Under the pieces are notes generated by a model. That model was not told where the DNA came from. It worked only from the letters and a program-made list of their open reading frames with translations, and did not search any database. This document shows positions 42,015 to 51,876 of a stretch of DNA of 64,000 nucleotides, piece by piece. The DNA is from an uncultured Bacteroidales bacterium (GTDB lineage: Bacteria; Bacteroidota; Bacteroidia; Bacteroidales; Paludibacteraceae). The stretch spans positions 104,762 through 168,761 of the forward strand of contig CACZFM010000002.1 of NCBI GenBank assembly GCA_902780495.1, in the 5' to 3' direction. Positions within the stretch are counted from its first letter, which is position 1. The number at the start of each line of letters is the position of its first letter. A program made the position numbers and the translations under genes.

Positions 42015-42079
42015 GAAGCATTTTAGTTTCTTCTCCGAAGCACTTCAGTTTCTTTCCCGAAGCATTTCAGTTTCAGCAG
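42015..42079. repeat. 22-bp tandem repeat, nearly 3 units
   Basis: Units begin at 42015, 42037 and 42059 with GAAGCA(T/C)TT and end in TTTCTT(C/T)(T/C)CC. They lie between prfB and the pheS stop; the third unit ends in the last pheS codons. Confidence 0.85.
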
Positions 42080-43143
42080 CTTTGGAACTGACCGAGAAAA
42101 CGAATATCGTTCTCTGAGAATAGGCGCAAATCCTTTACGCGGTATTTAAGGTTAGCGATACGCTCTACACCCATACCGAATGCGTAACCGGAATAAACCT
42201 TGCTGTCTATGCCGCAAGCCTCAAGCACATTAGGATCAACCATGCCGCATCCCAGAATCTCAACCCACCCTGTTCCTTTGCAGAATGCACAACCTGTGCC
42301 CCCGCAGATGTTACAGGAGATATCCATTTCTGCACTAGGTTCGGTAAATGGGAAATAGGACGGACGAAGGCGGATTTGAGTATCCGCACCAAACATCTCT
42401 TTGGCAAAGTAAAGCAACGCTTGGCGCAAATCGGCAAAACTGACATTCTTGTCAATATAAAGCCCTTCCACTTGATGGAAAAAGCAATGCGCACGGGCCG
42501 AGATAGCCTCATTGCGATATACGCGACCGGGACAAAGCACGCGGATAGACGATTGTTCACCGGAACGCAAACGTTCGGCTGCCTCTGTCATTACGCGAGT
42601 TTGAACACTGCTTGTGTGAGTGCGAAGCAGGATGTCTGTGGGTTTTTGCACCCCTTCTTCCTTTTCAACAAAGAAAGTGTCCTGCATGTCACGCGCAGGA
42701 TGTTCGGGCGCAAAGTTAAGCAAACCGAATACATGCTCATCATCTTCCACTTCCGGACCGTCAGCCACCGTAAAACCGATGCGCGAGAAAATATCAATAA
42801 TCTCCTCTCGAACCAACGACAACGGATGGCGTGCGCCTATCGCTATCGGATCGGGAGTGCGGGTCAAATCGGCGGATGCCACATCGTCAGCGGCTTTCTT
42901 CTGCGCCAACAACTCACGCAATTCGTTGATACGCGCTTCCGCTTTCTGACGAAGCAGATTAAGGGGCTGACCGTACTGGGCTTTCTCTTCTTTAGGAACG
43001 GCCCGCAATTCTTCAAACAAAGCGGTTATTTCGCCTTTGCGGGAAAGATACTTGATGCGGAGAGCCTCTAAGGCTTCCTGACTTGAGGCAGAAAATTGCT
43101 CCACCTGTTGTGCAACTTGTGCAATATGTTCTTGTAGTGTCAT
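42073..43143 (-). CDS. pheS: Phenylalanine-tRNA ligase alpha subunit
   Basis: 356 residues. An N-terminal coiled coil, then class II motifs: motif 2 VLCPGRVYRNEAISARAHCFFHQVEG and motif 3 GYAFGMGVERIANLKY. A Cys-rich insertion C-x2-C-x4-C-x2-C (CNICGGTGCAFC) can hold zinc. The ATG at 43143 is preferred to the upstream GTG. It works with PheT, which is not in the window. It has its own promoter and is transcribed towards prfB. Confidence 0.95.
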   Translation of the reverse strand: MTLQEHIAQVAQQVEQFSASSQEALEALRIKYLSRKGEITALFEELRAVPKEEKAQYGQPLNLLRQKAEARINELRELLAQKKAADDVASADLTRTPDPIAIGARHPLSLVREEIIDIFSRIGFTVADGPEVEDDEHVFGLLNFAPEHPARDMQDTFFVEKEEGVQKPTDILLRTHTSSVQTRVMTEAAERLRSGEQSSIRVLCPGRVYRNEAISARAHCFFHQVEGLYIDKNVSFADLRQALLYFAKEMFGADTQIRLRPSYFPFTEPSAEMDISCNICGGTGCAFCKGTGWVEILGCGMVDPNVLEACGIDSKVYSGYAFGMGVERIANLKYRVKDLRLFSENDIRFLGQFQSC

Positions 43144-43166
43144 AGTCACATTGACGATTTAGCCTG

Positions 43167-43197
43167 CAAAAGTACTGCTTTTTTAGTATATATGCAA
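43167..43197 (-). promoter_or_regulatory. Promoter of pheS
   Basis: Minus-strand TTG (43197-43195) and TACTTTTG (43174-43167), spacing 20 bp. Confidence 0.8.
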
Positions 43198-43255
43198 GTT
43201 TTTGGAAGAAAAAAGCATAAAAAGACACTCAAATACAAGATTTTTTCGCATGAAT

Positions 43256-43286
43256 TTGGGAATATGAAAAAAAAATAGTACCTTTG
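43256..43286 (+). promoter_or_regulatory. Promoter of the lptD operon
   Basis: TTG at 43256-43258 and TACCTTTG at 43279-43286, spacing 20 bp with an A9 tract; divergent from pheS. Confidence 0.8.
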
Positions 43287-43315
43287 CAGGCTTTTTATCG
43301 CGTATACGAGCGCAC

Positions 43316-45994
43316 ATGCACATAAGAAGAGCAACATATTGGCTTATCGGCATCGCATTGTGGGTGGCAGTAGCTGCCTACCCGCAGGCCATTGATCACC
43401 CTGTTTCCTACACGGCGAAAGATTCCATTGTGCTGCAAGCCAACGGAAAGGCCACTATGCACGGAGACGGAAAGGTGACATACCAGTCGATGGAGCTTCA
43501 GAGTGCCTACATTGAGATAAAAACGGATAGTAATCTTGTCTTTGCCCATGGTGTGAAAGATTCAACGGACGAGATAATCGGCAAACCTGTTTTCAAGGAC
43601 GGACAGGATAGTTACGAAAGCAATGAGATAACCTACAACCTGAAAACGCAAAAAGGTTTCATCCGCGATGTGGTAACCACACAAGGGGAAGGTTATGTCG
43701 TGGCGGAAAAAACAAAACGTGCAAAGAAAGACGAAATGATGATGGCCGGCGGACGATACACCACCTGTGATCACCATGAGCATCCCCACTTCTATCTCAA
43801 AATGACCAAAGCCAAAGTGAAACCCGGAGAGTATATTGCCACAGGACCGGCTTATATGGTTGTCGGAGATGTACCGGTTCCCTTGGCGATACCGTTCGGT
43901 TATTTCCCCTTCACCAGTTCCTACTCCAGTGGACTGATTATTCCCACCTTTGGCGATGACTATAGTCGCGGACTCTATCTGTGTGGACTAGGCTACTACT
44001 TTGCTATCAGCGACTACATGGACTTGGAAGTAACGGGAGACATTTACACCAAGGGAACTTGGGCGGTATATGGGCAAAGCAATTATATCAAACGCTATAA
44101 GTTCCGCGGTAACCTGACGGTCAATTACCGTTGGGATGCTACCAGCGAACGGGATATGCCGGATTACATGGTGGCAAAAAACCTAAAACTTCTCTGGACG
44201 CACCAGCAGGATGCCAAGGCCAATCCCTACTCTTCCTTCTCTGCAGGGGTTAATTTCTCAACCAGTGGTTACAACCGAAGCAACATCAACAGTTATTACA
44301 ATTCACAATACAACTCAGAGAATACCAAATCCAGTTCAATCAACTATACACAGCGCTTCCCCAATAGCCCGTGGACAGTCTCTTTGAGTGCATTGTTGAG
44401 CCAACAGACACGCGACTCCACACTTTCTGCCACCCTGCCCGACCTTAGCGTTACTATGAGTTCGGTATATCCTTTCAAGCGAAAGATCAAAGCAGGCAAT
44501 GACAAATGGTATGAGAAAATCAAGATTTCATATTCGGGTAATGGAAAGATTGCAGTCAATTCCATCAAAGAAGACCGTTTCTTCCAATCTGATTTCTTGC
44601 GTGATTGGCAAACGGGATTAAAACATTCCATTCCCATCAGTGCCAGTTGGATGTTGTTCAAGTACTTGAGTATAACGCCCAGCATTTCCCTGAACGACCG
44701 CATGTACTTCACACGCATTGACCAGAAATGGGATCCGGAAAAGCAAGCACTGCAACGTGACACCACCAAAGGTTTCTACAATGTATTTGATTTCAATATG
44801 TCGCTTAGTCTAAGCACGAAGATATATGGTTTCTATACTCCTATACGCAAACTCTTTGGCGACAAGGTCGATCGTTTCCGCCATGTCTTCACGCCCACAG
44901 TCAGTATGACCTATCATCCCGACTTCGGAAAAAAGTTCTGGGGCTACTATGGGACATACGAACAGGAATTGTACAGCGATTCCATCGATCCGATTACAGG
45001 GCTGAAGACGCCACGTTTGGATGAGTTCGGACAACCCATGTATCTGACACAAAGCTATTCAAGGTTCAGCAACGGAATATACGGCAATGCCTCGCGCGGA
45101 CTAAGTGCAAGTCTGCATTTCTCGCTCCAGAACAATATCGAAGTCAAAGTGCGGAACGATAAAGATACGACCGGAAAAGAACCCTACAAAGTGTATAGCG
45201 TGATTGATAATCTCGGCATCACCGGCGGATATAATTTCGCAGCCGACTCCATGAATTTCGAGAACTTTGGGGTCAATCTTCGCTTAAAGATACCGGTGAT
45301 AGACTATACAATCAATTTAAGCGGTCAATTCGATCCGTATATGTACGAACTGAATGCAGCCGGACAACCCGTAAGAACCAACAAGCAATACTGGCACCAT
45401 AATAAATTCCCGCATTTCCTGGGCACAAACATGAGCTTCAGTTACACATTGGATCACAATAAAATACGCAAGTGGTTCCATCGTGGAGGTGATAAGGATA
45501 AAGATGCCAATCAGGAAAATGAAGGAAACATGGATCCTGTAACAACCAATGAAAACGGAACCATCAACAACGGCAAACGCAGCGGAAAAGAAGAAGCGGA
45601 AGTAGAGGATGGTTATGTAAAAACGGAAATACCATGGTCACTGACAATGAACTATAGTATCAACTACACGCAAGTCGGCGGATTTGACTACAAGCACATG
45701 TATCCCAAGATGGGCATTGTGCAGACCTTGTCTTTCCGTGGAACGATTGCACTCGGCAAAGGTTGGAAGGCCAGTGCAAGCACCAACATTGACTTGGCTG
45801 CCAAACGGTTTAGTTACACCAATTTCAGTGTAAGCCGTGATTTGCATTGTTGGAATATGTCCGCCTCGTTCGTACCGTTCGGTCCCTACAAGAGTTACAC
45901 ATTCCATATCGGTGTAAACGCATCCATGCTTAGAGATCTCAAGTACGACAAGAGTTCCAACGACAACACCAACCGCCGTGTAACTTGGTGGTAA
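43316..45994 (+). CDS. lptD: LPS-assembly protein LptD-like outer-membrane protein
   Basis: 892 residues. Signal-type N-terminus, an OstA-like beta-jellyroll (about 35-190: IVLQANGKATMHGDGKVTY, then ESNEITYNLKTQKGFI), then a large barrel rich in aromatic strands. The joint segment GPAYMVVGDVPVPLAIPFGYFPF is characteristic of LptD. A low-complexity acidic stretch (about 720-765, DKDKDANQENEG) interrupts the barrel, probably an external loop. It inserts lipopolysaccharide into the outer leaflet. Confidence 0.87.
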   Translation: MHIRRATYWLIGIALWVAVAAYPQAIDHPVSYTAKDSIVLQANGKATMHGDGKVTYQSMELQSAYIEIKTDSNLVFAHGVKDSTDEIIGKPVFKDGQDSYESNEITYNLKTQKGFIRDVVTTQGEGYVVAEKTKRAKKDEMMMAGGRYTTCDHHEHPHFYLKMTKAKVKPGEYIATGPAYMVVGDVPVPLAIPFGYFPFTSSYSSGLIIPTFGDDYSRGLYLCGLGYYFAISDYMDLEVTGDIYTKGTWAVYGQSNYIKRYKFRGNLTVNYRWDATSERDMPDYMVAKNLKLLWTHQQDAKANPYSSFSAGVNFSTSGYNRSNINSYYNSQYNSENTKSSSINYTQRFPNSPWTVSLSALLSQQTRDSTLSATLPDLSVTMSSVYPFKRKIKAGNDKWYEKIKISYSGNGKIAVNSIKEDRFFQSDFLRDWQTGLKHSIPISASWMLFKYLSITPSISLNDRMYFTRIDQKWDPEKQALQRDTTKGFYNVFDFNMSLSLSTKIYGFYTPIRKLFGDKVDRFRHVFTPTVSMTYHPDFGKKFWGYYGTYEQELYSDSIDPITGLKTPRLDEFGQPMYLTQSYSRFSNGIYGNASRGLSASLHFSLQNNIEVKVRNDKDTTGKEPYKVYSVIDNLGITGGYNFAADSMNFENFGVNLRLKIPVIDYTINLSGQFDPYMYELNAAGQPVRTNKQYWHHNKFPHFLGTNMSFSYTLDHNKIRKWFHRGGDKDKDANQENEGNMDPVTTNENGTINNGKRSGKEEAEVEDGYVKTEIPWSLTMNYSINYTQVGGFDYKHMYPKMGIVQTLSFRGTIALGKGWKASASTNIDLAAKRFSYTNFSVSRDLHCWNMSASFVPFGPYKSYTFHIGVNASMLRDLKYDKSSNDNTNRRVTWW

Positions 45995-46030
45995 CAGAAA
46001 CAGTATGTATAAAAACCAAAAGACAGAAAT

Positions 46031-46597
46031 ATGAAAATTGCAAACGAAAAAGTAGTAAGCCTCAAGTACAAAATGTACGTAACAAACGAAGATGGCAAAG
46101 AGGAATTGTGGGAAGAGACACCGGAAAAGCACCCGCTCACCTATTGTCATGGTGAAAAGATGATGTTACAGAAATTTGAAGAGGCTTTGGAGGGTTTGGA
46201 AGAAGGACAATCATTCGATTTCACCATCGCATACCAGGATGCTTATGGAGACTACGACGAGAAGGGCGTTCTGACACTGGATAAAAAACTATTCTACAAC
46301 GGAGATGGTGAGTTTGACAGTGAACGCGTGGTGGAAGGGAACATCATTCCGATGAATACCCAAGACGGACAAATCGTAAATGCACAAGTAGTGGAAATAG
46401 GAGCAGACACCGTAACCATCGACCTGAACCACCCTCTCGCAGGAGAAGATTTGCATTTTGTCGGTGAAGTAATCAGCATTCGTGAGGCAGATGCCAAGGA
46501 ACTGGAAGCCATTCGGTCACCCCATAAATGCGGACGCTGTCATGGCAATTGCGGTGATTGTGGTGATTGTGGGAACGAATGTAACAAAACAAAATAA
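46031..46597 (+). CDS. FKBP-type peptidyl-prolyl isomerase, SlyD-like
   Basis: 188 residues. An FKBP core split by an insert-in-flap domain ([12 protein letters not shown], then [11 protein letters not shown]), with the proline-site [21 protein letters not shown]. The C-terminal tail has seven Cys and one His in 20 residues (CGRCHGN, then [11 protein letters not shown]), like the nickel/metal-binding tail of SlyD. It acts as chaperone and isomerase in the cytoplasm and may store metal. 5 bp before der. Confidence 0.9.
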   Translation: MKIANEKVVSLKYKMYVTNEDGKEELWEETPEKHPLTYCHGEKMMLQKFEEALEGLEEGQSFDFTIAYQDAYGDYDEKGVLTLDKKLFYNGDGEFDSERVVEGNIIPMNTQDGQIVNAQVVEIGADTVTIDLNHPLAGEDLHFVGEVISIREADAKELEAIRSPHKCGRCHGNCGDCGDCGNECNKTK

Positions 46598-46601
46598 TAC
46601 T

Positions 46602-47915
46602 ATGGCGAATATTTTGGCGATAGTGGGCCGTCCCAATGTCGGGAAATCGACCCTATTTAACCGCTTGACCAAGACCCGTCGGGCTATTGTGACGGAAGAG
46701 GCGGGAACCACACGTGACAGGCAATACGGTCATGCCGATTGGTGTGGAAAAGAATTTAGCGTAATTGACACCGGCGGATGGGTTATCAACTCCGATGACA
46801 TTTTCGAAGGAGAAATCAACCGGCAAGTGGATTTGGCAATCAAGGAAGCCGATGTGGTATTACTGCTTGTGGATGTGAACGAAGGAGTCACTCGTTTTGA
46901 CATGGAAGTGGCCCATCTGCTTCGGCAGGCAAAAAAAGAATGCGTCTTAGGTGTAAACAAAGTGGATGCTTTCGACCAGCAATATGGTGCTCCTGAGTTT
47001 TATAAACTTGGACTGGGAGAACCGTTTATCTTGAGTGCAGAAAATGGTCTGGGTACAGGAGATTTGCTGGATGAAATCTGCTCCCGATTCAAAAAGGATG
47101 AAAATGGTGAAGATATTGAAGAGTTACCCCGCTTTGCCATCGTGGGACGTCCCAATGCCGGAAAAAGCAGTATTCTGAACGCCTTTATAGGAGAGGAACG
47201 AACCATCGTCACCGACCGTCCGGGTACAACACGCGACAGTATCTACACACGCTACAACAAATTCGGAAAAGATTTCTACTTGGTAGATACAGCCGGCATC
47301 CGCAAGAAAGCAAAAGTGACGGAAGATTTGGAATACTATAGTGTTGTCCGTTCCATTCGTGCCATCGAAAATTCGGATGTATGTATCTTGATGATTGATG
47401 CCACTCGCGGTATTGAAGCGCAGGATTTGAATATCTATCAACTGATACAAAAGAACAAAAAAGGGTTGGTGGTTTGCATCAACAAATGGGATTTGATAGA
47501 AAGCAAAACAAACCAAGACATCAAGGAATATGAACGTGCCATACGCTCACGCATGGCACCGTTTACCGACTTCCCTATCATCTTTTGTTCTGCCACCACC
47601 AAACAGCGTATATTCAAAGTGATGGAAACAGCGCTTGCCGTGTACGATAACAAGCAACGCAAAGTGCCTACTGCACAACTGAACGAGAAGTTCCTCCCCC
47701 TTATTGAGAACTACCCGCCACCTGCCACCAAAGGAAAGTACATAAAAATCAAATACTGCACACAACTTCCGAATACGCAAGTGCCGACATTTGTATTCTT
47801 TGCCAACCTTCCACAATATGTGAAGGAGCCCTACCGTCGGTTCTTGGAAAACAATCTCCGCAAATGGTGGGACTTCAACGGGTCACCAATACAAATCTTT
47901 ATCCGCGCCAAGTAA
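46602..47915 (+). CDS. der: Ribosome-associated GTPase Der (EngA)
   Basis: 437 residues from the ATG at 46602. Two tandem GTPase domains: G1 GRPNVGKST (9-17) and GRPNAGKSS (second domain), G3 DTGGW and DTAGI, G4 NKVD and NKWD. The KH-like C-terminal domain ends PIQIFIRAK. It is needed for maturation of the 50S ribosomal subunit. The upstream in-frame region is the SlyD tail and is not part of it. Confidence 0.96.
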   Translation: MANILAIVGRPNVGKSTLFNRLTKTRRAIVTEEAGTTRDRQYGHADWCGKEFSVIDTGGWVINSDDIFEGEINRQVDLAIKEADVVLLLVDVNEGVTRFDMEVAHLLRQAKKECVLGVNKVDAFDQQYGAPEFYKLGLGEPFILSAENGLGTGDLLDEICSRFKKDENGEDIEELPRFAIVGRPNAGKSSILNAFIGEERTIVTDRPGTTRDSIYTRYNKFGKDFYLVDTAGIRKKAKVTEDLEYYSVVRSIRAIENSDVCILMIDATRGIEAQDLNIYQLIQKNKKGLVVCINKWDLIESKTNQDIKEYERAIRSRMAPFTDFPIIFCSATTKQRIFKVMETALAVYDNKQRKVPTAQLNEKFLPLIENYPPPATKGKYIKIKYCTQLPNTQVPTFVFFANLPQYVKEPYRRFLENNLRKWWDFNGSPIQIFIRAK

Positions 47916-47919
47916 AGAA

Positions 47920-48426
47920 ATGAAGATAGTTGGTTTTACATATTTGAATGGAACACTCCGAATGATGATGAAAAGCGACTCATCGTTGCTGAATCAAAGA
48001 AAACCATTCTTCCTTCCTGAAGAGAAAGAAGAGGTTCTCTGTACGCCATGTATTGTTATTCGCATAAGCAGGCTCGGACGGCATATACGGGAAAAGTTTG
48101 CTGTACGATACTACGATGCAGTGACTTTGGGACTTGATTTCAGGAAGGATGCTCTGATTCGTGAAAACCAACACGTTGAAGGATTAGCCTTTGATGATAG
48201 TCTGTCTGTCGGCCGCTGGTGTGAGACCGAAATGCAGTTACCCGAAGAATGGGAACCAGCGATGCCAATCGCCACTGCCATAGCAACGGTAAGTCGTCAC
48301 ATGACCATCCGCACCGGTGATATTCTCTACATTGACACACTGCAACCGGCATTTCATCCCACGAGAGAACAAGTCTACACAGGTGTCATTGACGGACAAG
48401 AAATTTTATACTGCAAAATGAAATGA
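47920..48426 (+). CDS. Degenerate fumarylacetoacetase-fold protein, probably catalytically inactive
   Basis: 168 residues. The sequence follows the FAH-family core in order: MKSDSSLLNQRKPFFLPEE, VIRISRLGRHIREKFAVRYYDAVTLG-like segments, AFDDSLSVGRW, and a C-terminal MTIRTGDILYI. The metal-binding Glu-x-Glu that normally lies just before the VVRI strand is replaced (LCTPCIVIRI), and the N-terminal domain is missing, so an enzyme activity is unlikely. It lies 4 bp after der and 1 bp before porU. Possibly a structural or T9SS-linked role, inferred from position only. Confidence 0.6.
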   Translation: MKIVGFTYLNGTLRMMMKSDSSLLNQRKPFFLPEEKEEVLCTPCIVIRISRLGRHIREKFAVRYYDAVTLGLDFRKDALIRENQHVEGLAFDDSLSVGRWCETEMQLPEEWEPAMPIATAIATVSRHMTIRTGDILYIDTLQPAFHPTREQVYTGVIDGQEILYCKMK

Positions 48427-48427
48427 A

Positions 48428-51400
48428 ATGAAAAAGACACTAACCATATTTCTATTGCTATGCTGCACTGCTGCTCTGACGGCGGCGCACCAATACGCAC
48501 CGCATTCGCGCCTCAAGGACGGGAAAGTCGTAAAAATGCGCATTTCAGAGTCCGGTGTTTACCTGGTGAGTTATGACGATATCGTTGCCGCAGGCCTTAA
48601 TCCATCCACTACGGGAGTACTTGGATATGGAGGAGCTTTGCTTAGTCAGGATTTCAGTCTGCCACATATAGATGACCTGCCACCGGTGGCTGTTTATCGG
48701 TACAAAGGAACCGATGGCACATTTGGGAAGGGTGATTACCTACTCTTCTACGGACAAGGGCCCATCAGTTGGAGCTACAACGGGTCATACTTTACGCATA
48801 CTCGTAATCACACGTCTGACTATGGATATTATTTCCTTTCCGATGCAGAAGGCTCATTACTGGAAATGCCAACAGCCGAAGCGTTGAATGGTGACAATGC
48901 TATTCCAGAGGAAAGCTACACCAAATACATTCTCCACGAGAAAGAATTGGTCAATCTACTGGATGTAAACAACGGAATAGACGGTGGCGGACGTGAATTT
49001 TATGGAGAACGCATCAACAACAATGGTACCCTGAACCTATCGTTTACATTGCCAAACATTGATGCCACACAAACTATGGGTGCGCTGGTAAATCTGGCTG
49101 CCGCAGGACGTGTTGTTTCTACCTATACGGTTGTTATTGGGGACAAGAACAAACAGGTAAAAATGGCAAACATTCAGGATAACTATACACGTGCTACACT
49201 CAATCAGACACGGCTTACCAATATTGTTCCGCAGAGCAATATGCGCCTCTCTATAACATTAAATTCCGAACAGGAGAGCACATTCGGCTATCTGAATTAC
49301 GTAGAGTTAATGGTTCCCACCCGCTTGCAATTAGATGGTAATAGCTTGTTGTTCCGCTCAGAGAAACACTATGAAGAGAATGTTGTCAGCGAATTTCGCA
49401 TTTCCGGAACCGATCAGACAACCGAGATATGGGATATAACGGACAAGGAAAATATCACCCGTATACCTACATTTCTATCCAATGACAAACTGTGTTTCTA
49501 CGGCAGCAACAAAGAAATTCATGAGTATGTCGCTGTACGGACGAGAGGAAGTAATTTTATGCGTCCTACTATATTGGGACAAATAAAGAATCAAGACTTG
49601 CATAGTTTGAAAGATGTTGATCTGGTAATCGTTACGCCGGAGGCCTTTCGTTCTGAATCTGAGCGTTTGGGAGAAGCACATTGGCAGAAAGATGCGCTTA
49701 CGTATGCTGTTGTAAGCGACCAGGAAGTATACAATGAGTTTTCCAGCGGCACGCCGGATGTAAGTGCCATTCGTTGGTTGATGAAAATGTTATATGATCG
49801 CTCCAAATCAGGACAAAGCACCGCACCCAAATATTTGCTGCTAATGGGAGACGGTACGTTTGATAACCGGCAACTGCTTCCTCTCTCCGGCAAAAACACG
49901 CTCATTACCTATCAGGCCATCAATTCTTCCGTTGAGACCAAAGCGTATGCTACAGATGACTATTTCGGATTTTTGGAGGACAAAGATGGTATGGCGGGGA
50001 ACTACTATTCCGACATATATGGTATTATGCGTATTGGTGTAGGCCGTTTGCCCGTCAACACAAATGAGGAAGCCAGACAGGTGGTAGACAAGCTAATTGG
50101 ATACATGTACAATCCTAATCGTGGAAAATGGCAACAGCGCCTATGTTTTTTGGCTGATGATGGTGACCATGGGCAACATACCAAAATCAGCGATTCGGCA
50201 GCAGAGTTGGTGCGCGTTAAAGCACAAGATTTCATTGTCGAAAAAATCTATCTTGACGCTTACCAACAAGAAAAGACCGCATCCACGGAAAGTTATCCGT
50301 TGGCCTACAATCGTTACACCAATATGCTAAAAACAGGCGTATTGTTCATGGATTACACGGGGCATGGAAGTTCTAACAACATCTGTAATGAACTTTTCCT
50401 TACACTCAGCAGCGTACAGCAGATGCAGAACAAGAATCTTGGATTCTGGATGTTAGCCACTTGCAACTATGCTCATTTTGATAAAGCCGCCATTAGCAGT
50501 GCAGAAGCAGCAGTACTAAACCCCAACGGAGGAGCTGTAGGGGTAATCTCGGCATGCCGAACCGTATATGCATCCGAAAATGATATCATCAACCAACATC
50601 TGTGTGATACACTATTGGGACATAGCGATGCGTATACGTACGATATGACTATAGGCGAAGCCGTACGTATTGCCAAAAACATGTGCGGAAACAGTGAAAA
50701 CAAACTTCCTTACATCCTATTGGCAGATCCTGCTTTGCGCTTGGATTACCCGACAGGACACACAGTAGTAACCGGCGAGAAGCCCGATACACTGAAAGCC
50801 CTCGGAATGGTAACTATATCCGGATTTATTCGCGCACAAGATGGCGACACGGCTCATGAATTCAACGGCAATTTGGAAATTTCCATTTATGACAAATTGC
50901 AACATATCACCACACGTGACAACGATGAAGCAGACCCGCAGAAAAAACAACTCTATACCTACAACGACTATTCCAACCTGCTTTTTACCGGCAGCACGGA
51001 TGTGAAGAACGGACTTTTCACTTTTGAATTCCGTATGCCGAAGGATATCCGTTATAACTACGATGCCGGACGTATCGTATATTGTGCAACGGACACAATA
51101 AATGGATGGGAGGCTATTGGACATGACCATGAAATCATAGTCGGAGGAAGTGACAGTGCCAGTTTGAGTAATACAGATACCATCGGTCCAAATTTGTACA
51201 TCTATTTGGATAACCCTGCTTTTGTAAGCGGAGGAAAAACAAGTGAATACCCTCATTTCTATGCTAATATAGAGGATGAAAGCGGTATTAACACTATTGG
51301 TAACGGAATAGGACACGACTTGAAACTGACAATTGACAACGACACGAAACAGACGTATATTCTAAATAATTTCTTTACATCCGAAAGCGGAAGCTATACT

Positions 51401-51814
51401 GCGGGGCAAGTCAGTTACACACTGCCGTTGCAGAGTGCCGGACAGCACTTCTTAGAATTCCGAGCATGGGATTTATATAACAACAGTTCCGTTGCCCGAC
51501 TAAGTTATGAAGTGGTGAAAGGATTGAGCCCTCGGTTGTATGAAGTGCTGATTGCGCCCAATCCTTGTGTTCCGGGTACGCCGATACGCATCACCATTTC
51601 TACTGACCGTCCGGATGAGGCGTTGAAGAGTTCACTATCTGTCTACTCTATCAGCGGAGAAGAAGTTCTGGCCTTGGGCTGGACCGAAGACCGCGTATTG
51701 CAATTTATTCCCGCTCAACACCACATGACAGCCGGAATCTATGTCTTAAAATTGGAAATGCGTACCGACAATTCAGGTACAAGCAAACATGTTAGCAAAT
51801 TGATTATATTATAA
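48428..51814 (+). CDS. porU: Type IX secretion system sortase PorU (C25 peptidase)
   Basis: 1128 residues. Signal peptide MKKTLTIFLLLCCTAALTAA, then a long N-terminal beta region. The gingipain-like C25 domain (about 450-770) has catalytic His646 in GHGSSN and Cys679 in ATCNYAHFD. Beta-sandwich domains and a C-terminal T9SS-type domain follow (APNPCVPGTPIRITI, then AGIYVLKLEM). PorU removes the C-terminal signal of T9SS cargo and joins it to A-LPS at the cell surface. porV follows at once, as in the usual attachment complex. Confidence 0.93.
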   Translation: MKKTLTIFLLLCCTAALTAAHQYAPHSRLKDGKVVKMRISESGVYLVSYDDIVAAGLNPSTTGVLGYGGALLSQDFSLPHIDDLPPVAVYRYKGTDGTFGKGDYLLFYGQGPISWSYNGSYFTHTRNHTSDYGYYFLSDAEGSLLEMPTAEALNGDNAIPEESYTKYILHEKELVNLLDVNNGIDGGGREFYGERINNNGTLNLSFTLPNIDATQTMGALVNLAAAGRVVSTYTVVIGDKNKQVKMANIQDNYTRATLNQTRLTNIVPQSNMRLSITLNSEQESTFGYLNYVELMVPTRLQLDGNSLLFRSEKHYEENVVSEFRISGTDQTTEIWDITDKENITRIPTFLSNDKLCFYGSNKEIHEYVAVRTRGSNFMRPTILGQIKNQDLHSLKDVDLVIVTPEAFRSESERLGEAHWQKDALTYAVVSDQEVYNEFSSGTPDVSAIRWLMKMLYDRSKSGQSTAPKYLLLMGDGTFDNRQLLPLSGKNTLITYQAINSSVETKAYATDDYFGFLEDKDGMAGNYYSDIYGIMRIGVGRLPVNTNEEARQVVDKLIGYMYNPNRGKWQQRLCFLADDGDHGQHTKISDSAAELVRVKAQDFIVEKIYLDAYQQEKTASTESYPLAYNRYTNMLKTGVLFMDYTGHGSSNNICNELFLTLSSVQQMQNKNLGFWMLATCNYAHFDKAAISSAEAAVLNPNGGAVGVISACRTVYASENDIINQHLCDTLLGHSDAYTYDMTIGEAVRIAKNMCGNSENKLPYILLADPALRLDYPTGHTVVTGEKPDTLKALGMVTISGFIRAQDGDTAHEFNGNLEISIYDKLQHITTRDNDEADPQKKQLYTYNDYSNLLFTGSTDVKNGLFTFEFRMPKDIRYNYDAGRIVYCATDTINGWEAIGHDHEIIVGGSDSASLSNTDTIGPNLYIYLDNPAFVSGGKTSEYPHFYANIEDESGINTIGNGIGHDLKLTIDNDTKQTYILNNFFTSESGSYTAGQVSYTLPLQSAGQHFLEFRAWDLYNNSSVARLSYEVVKGLSPRLYEVLIAPNPCVPGTPIRITISTDRPDEALKSSLSVYSISGEEVLALGWTEDRVLQFIPAQHHMTAGIYVLKLEMRTDNSGTSKHVSKLIIL

Positions 51815-51876
51815 ACAACCTAATATAAGCAAAACAAACAAAAATAATTAATTCATAAACAAAAAACAAAACGACC

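Noticed and set aside
42015..42079. CRISPR-like 22-bp repeats
   Set aside because: The units abut one another without spacers; simple tandem duplication between convergent genes.
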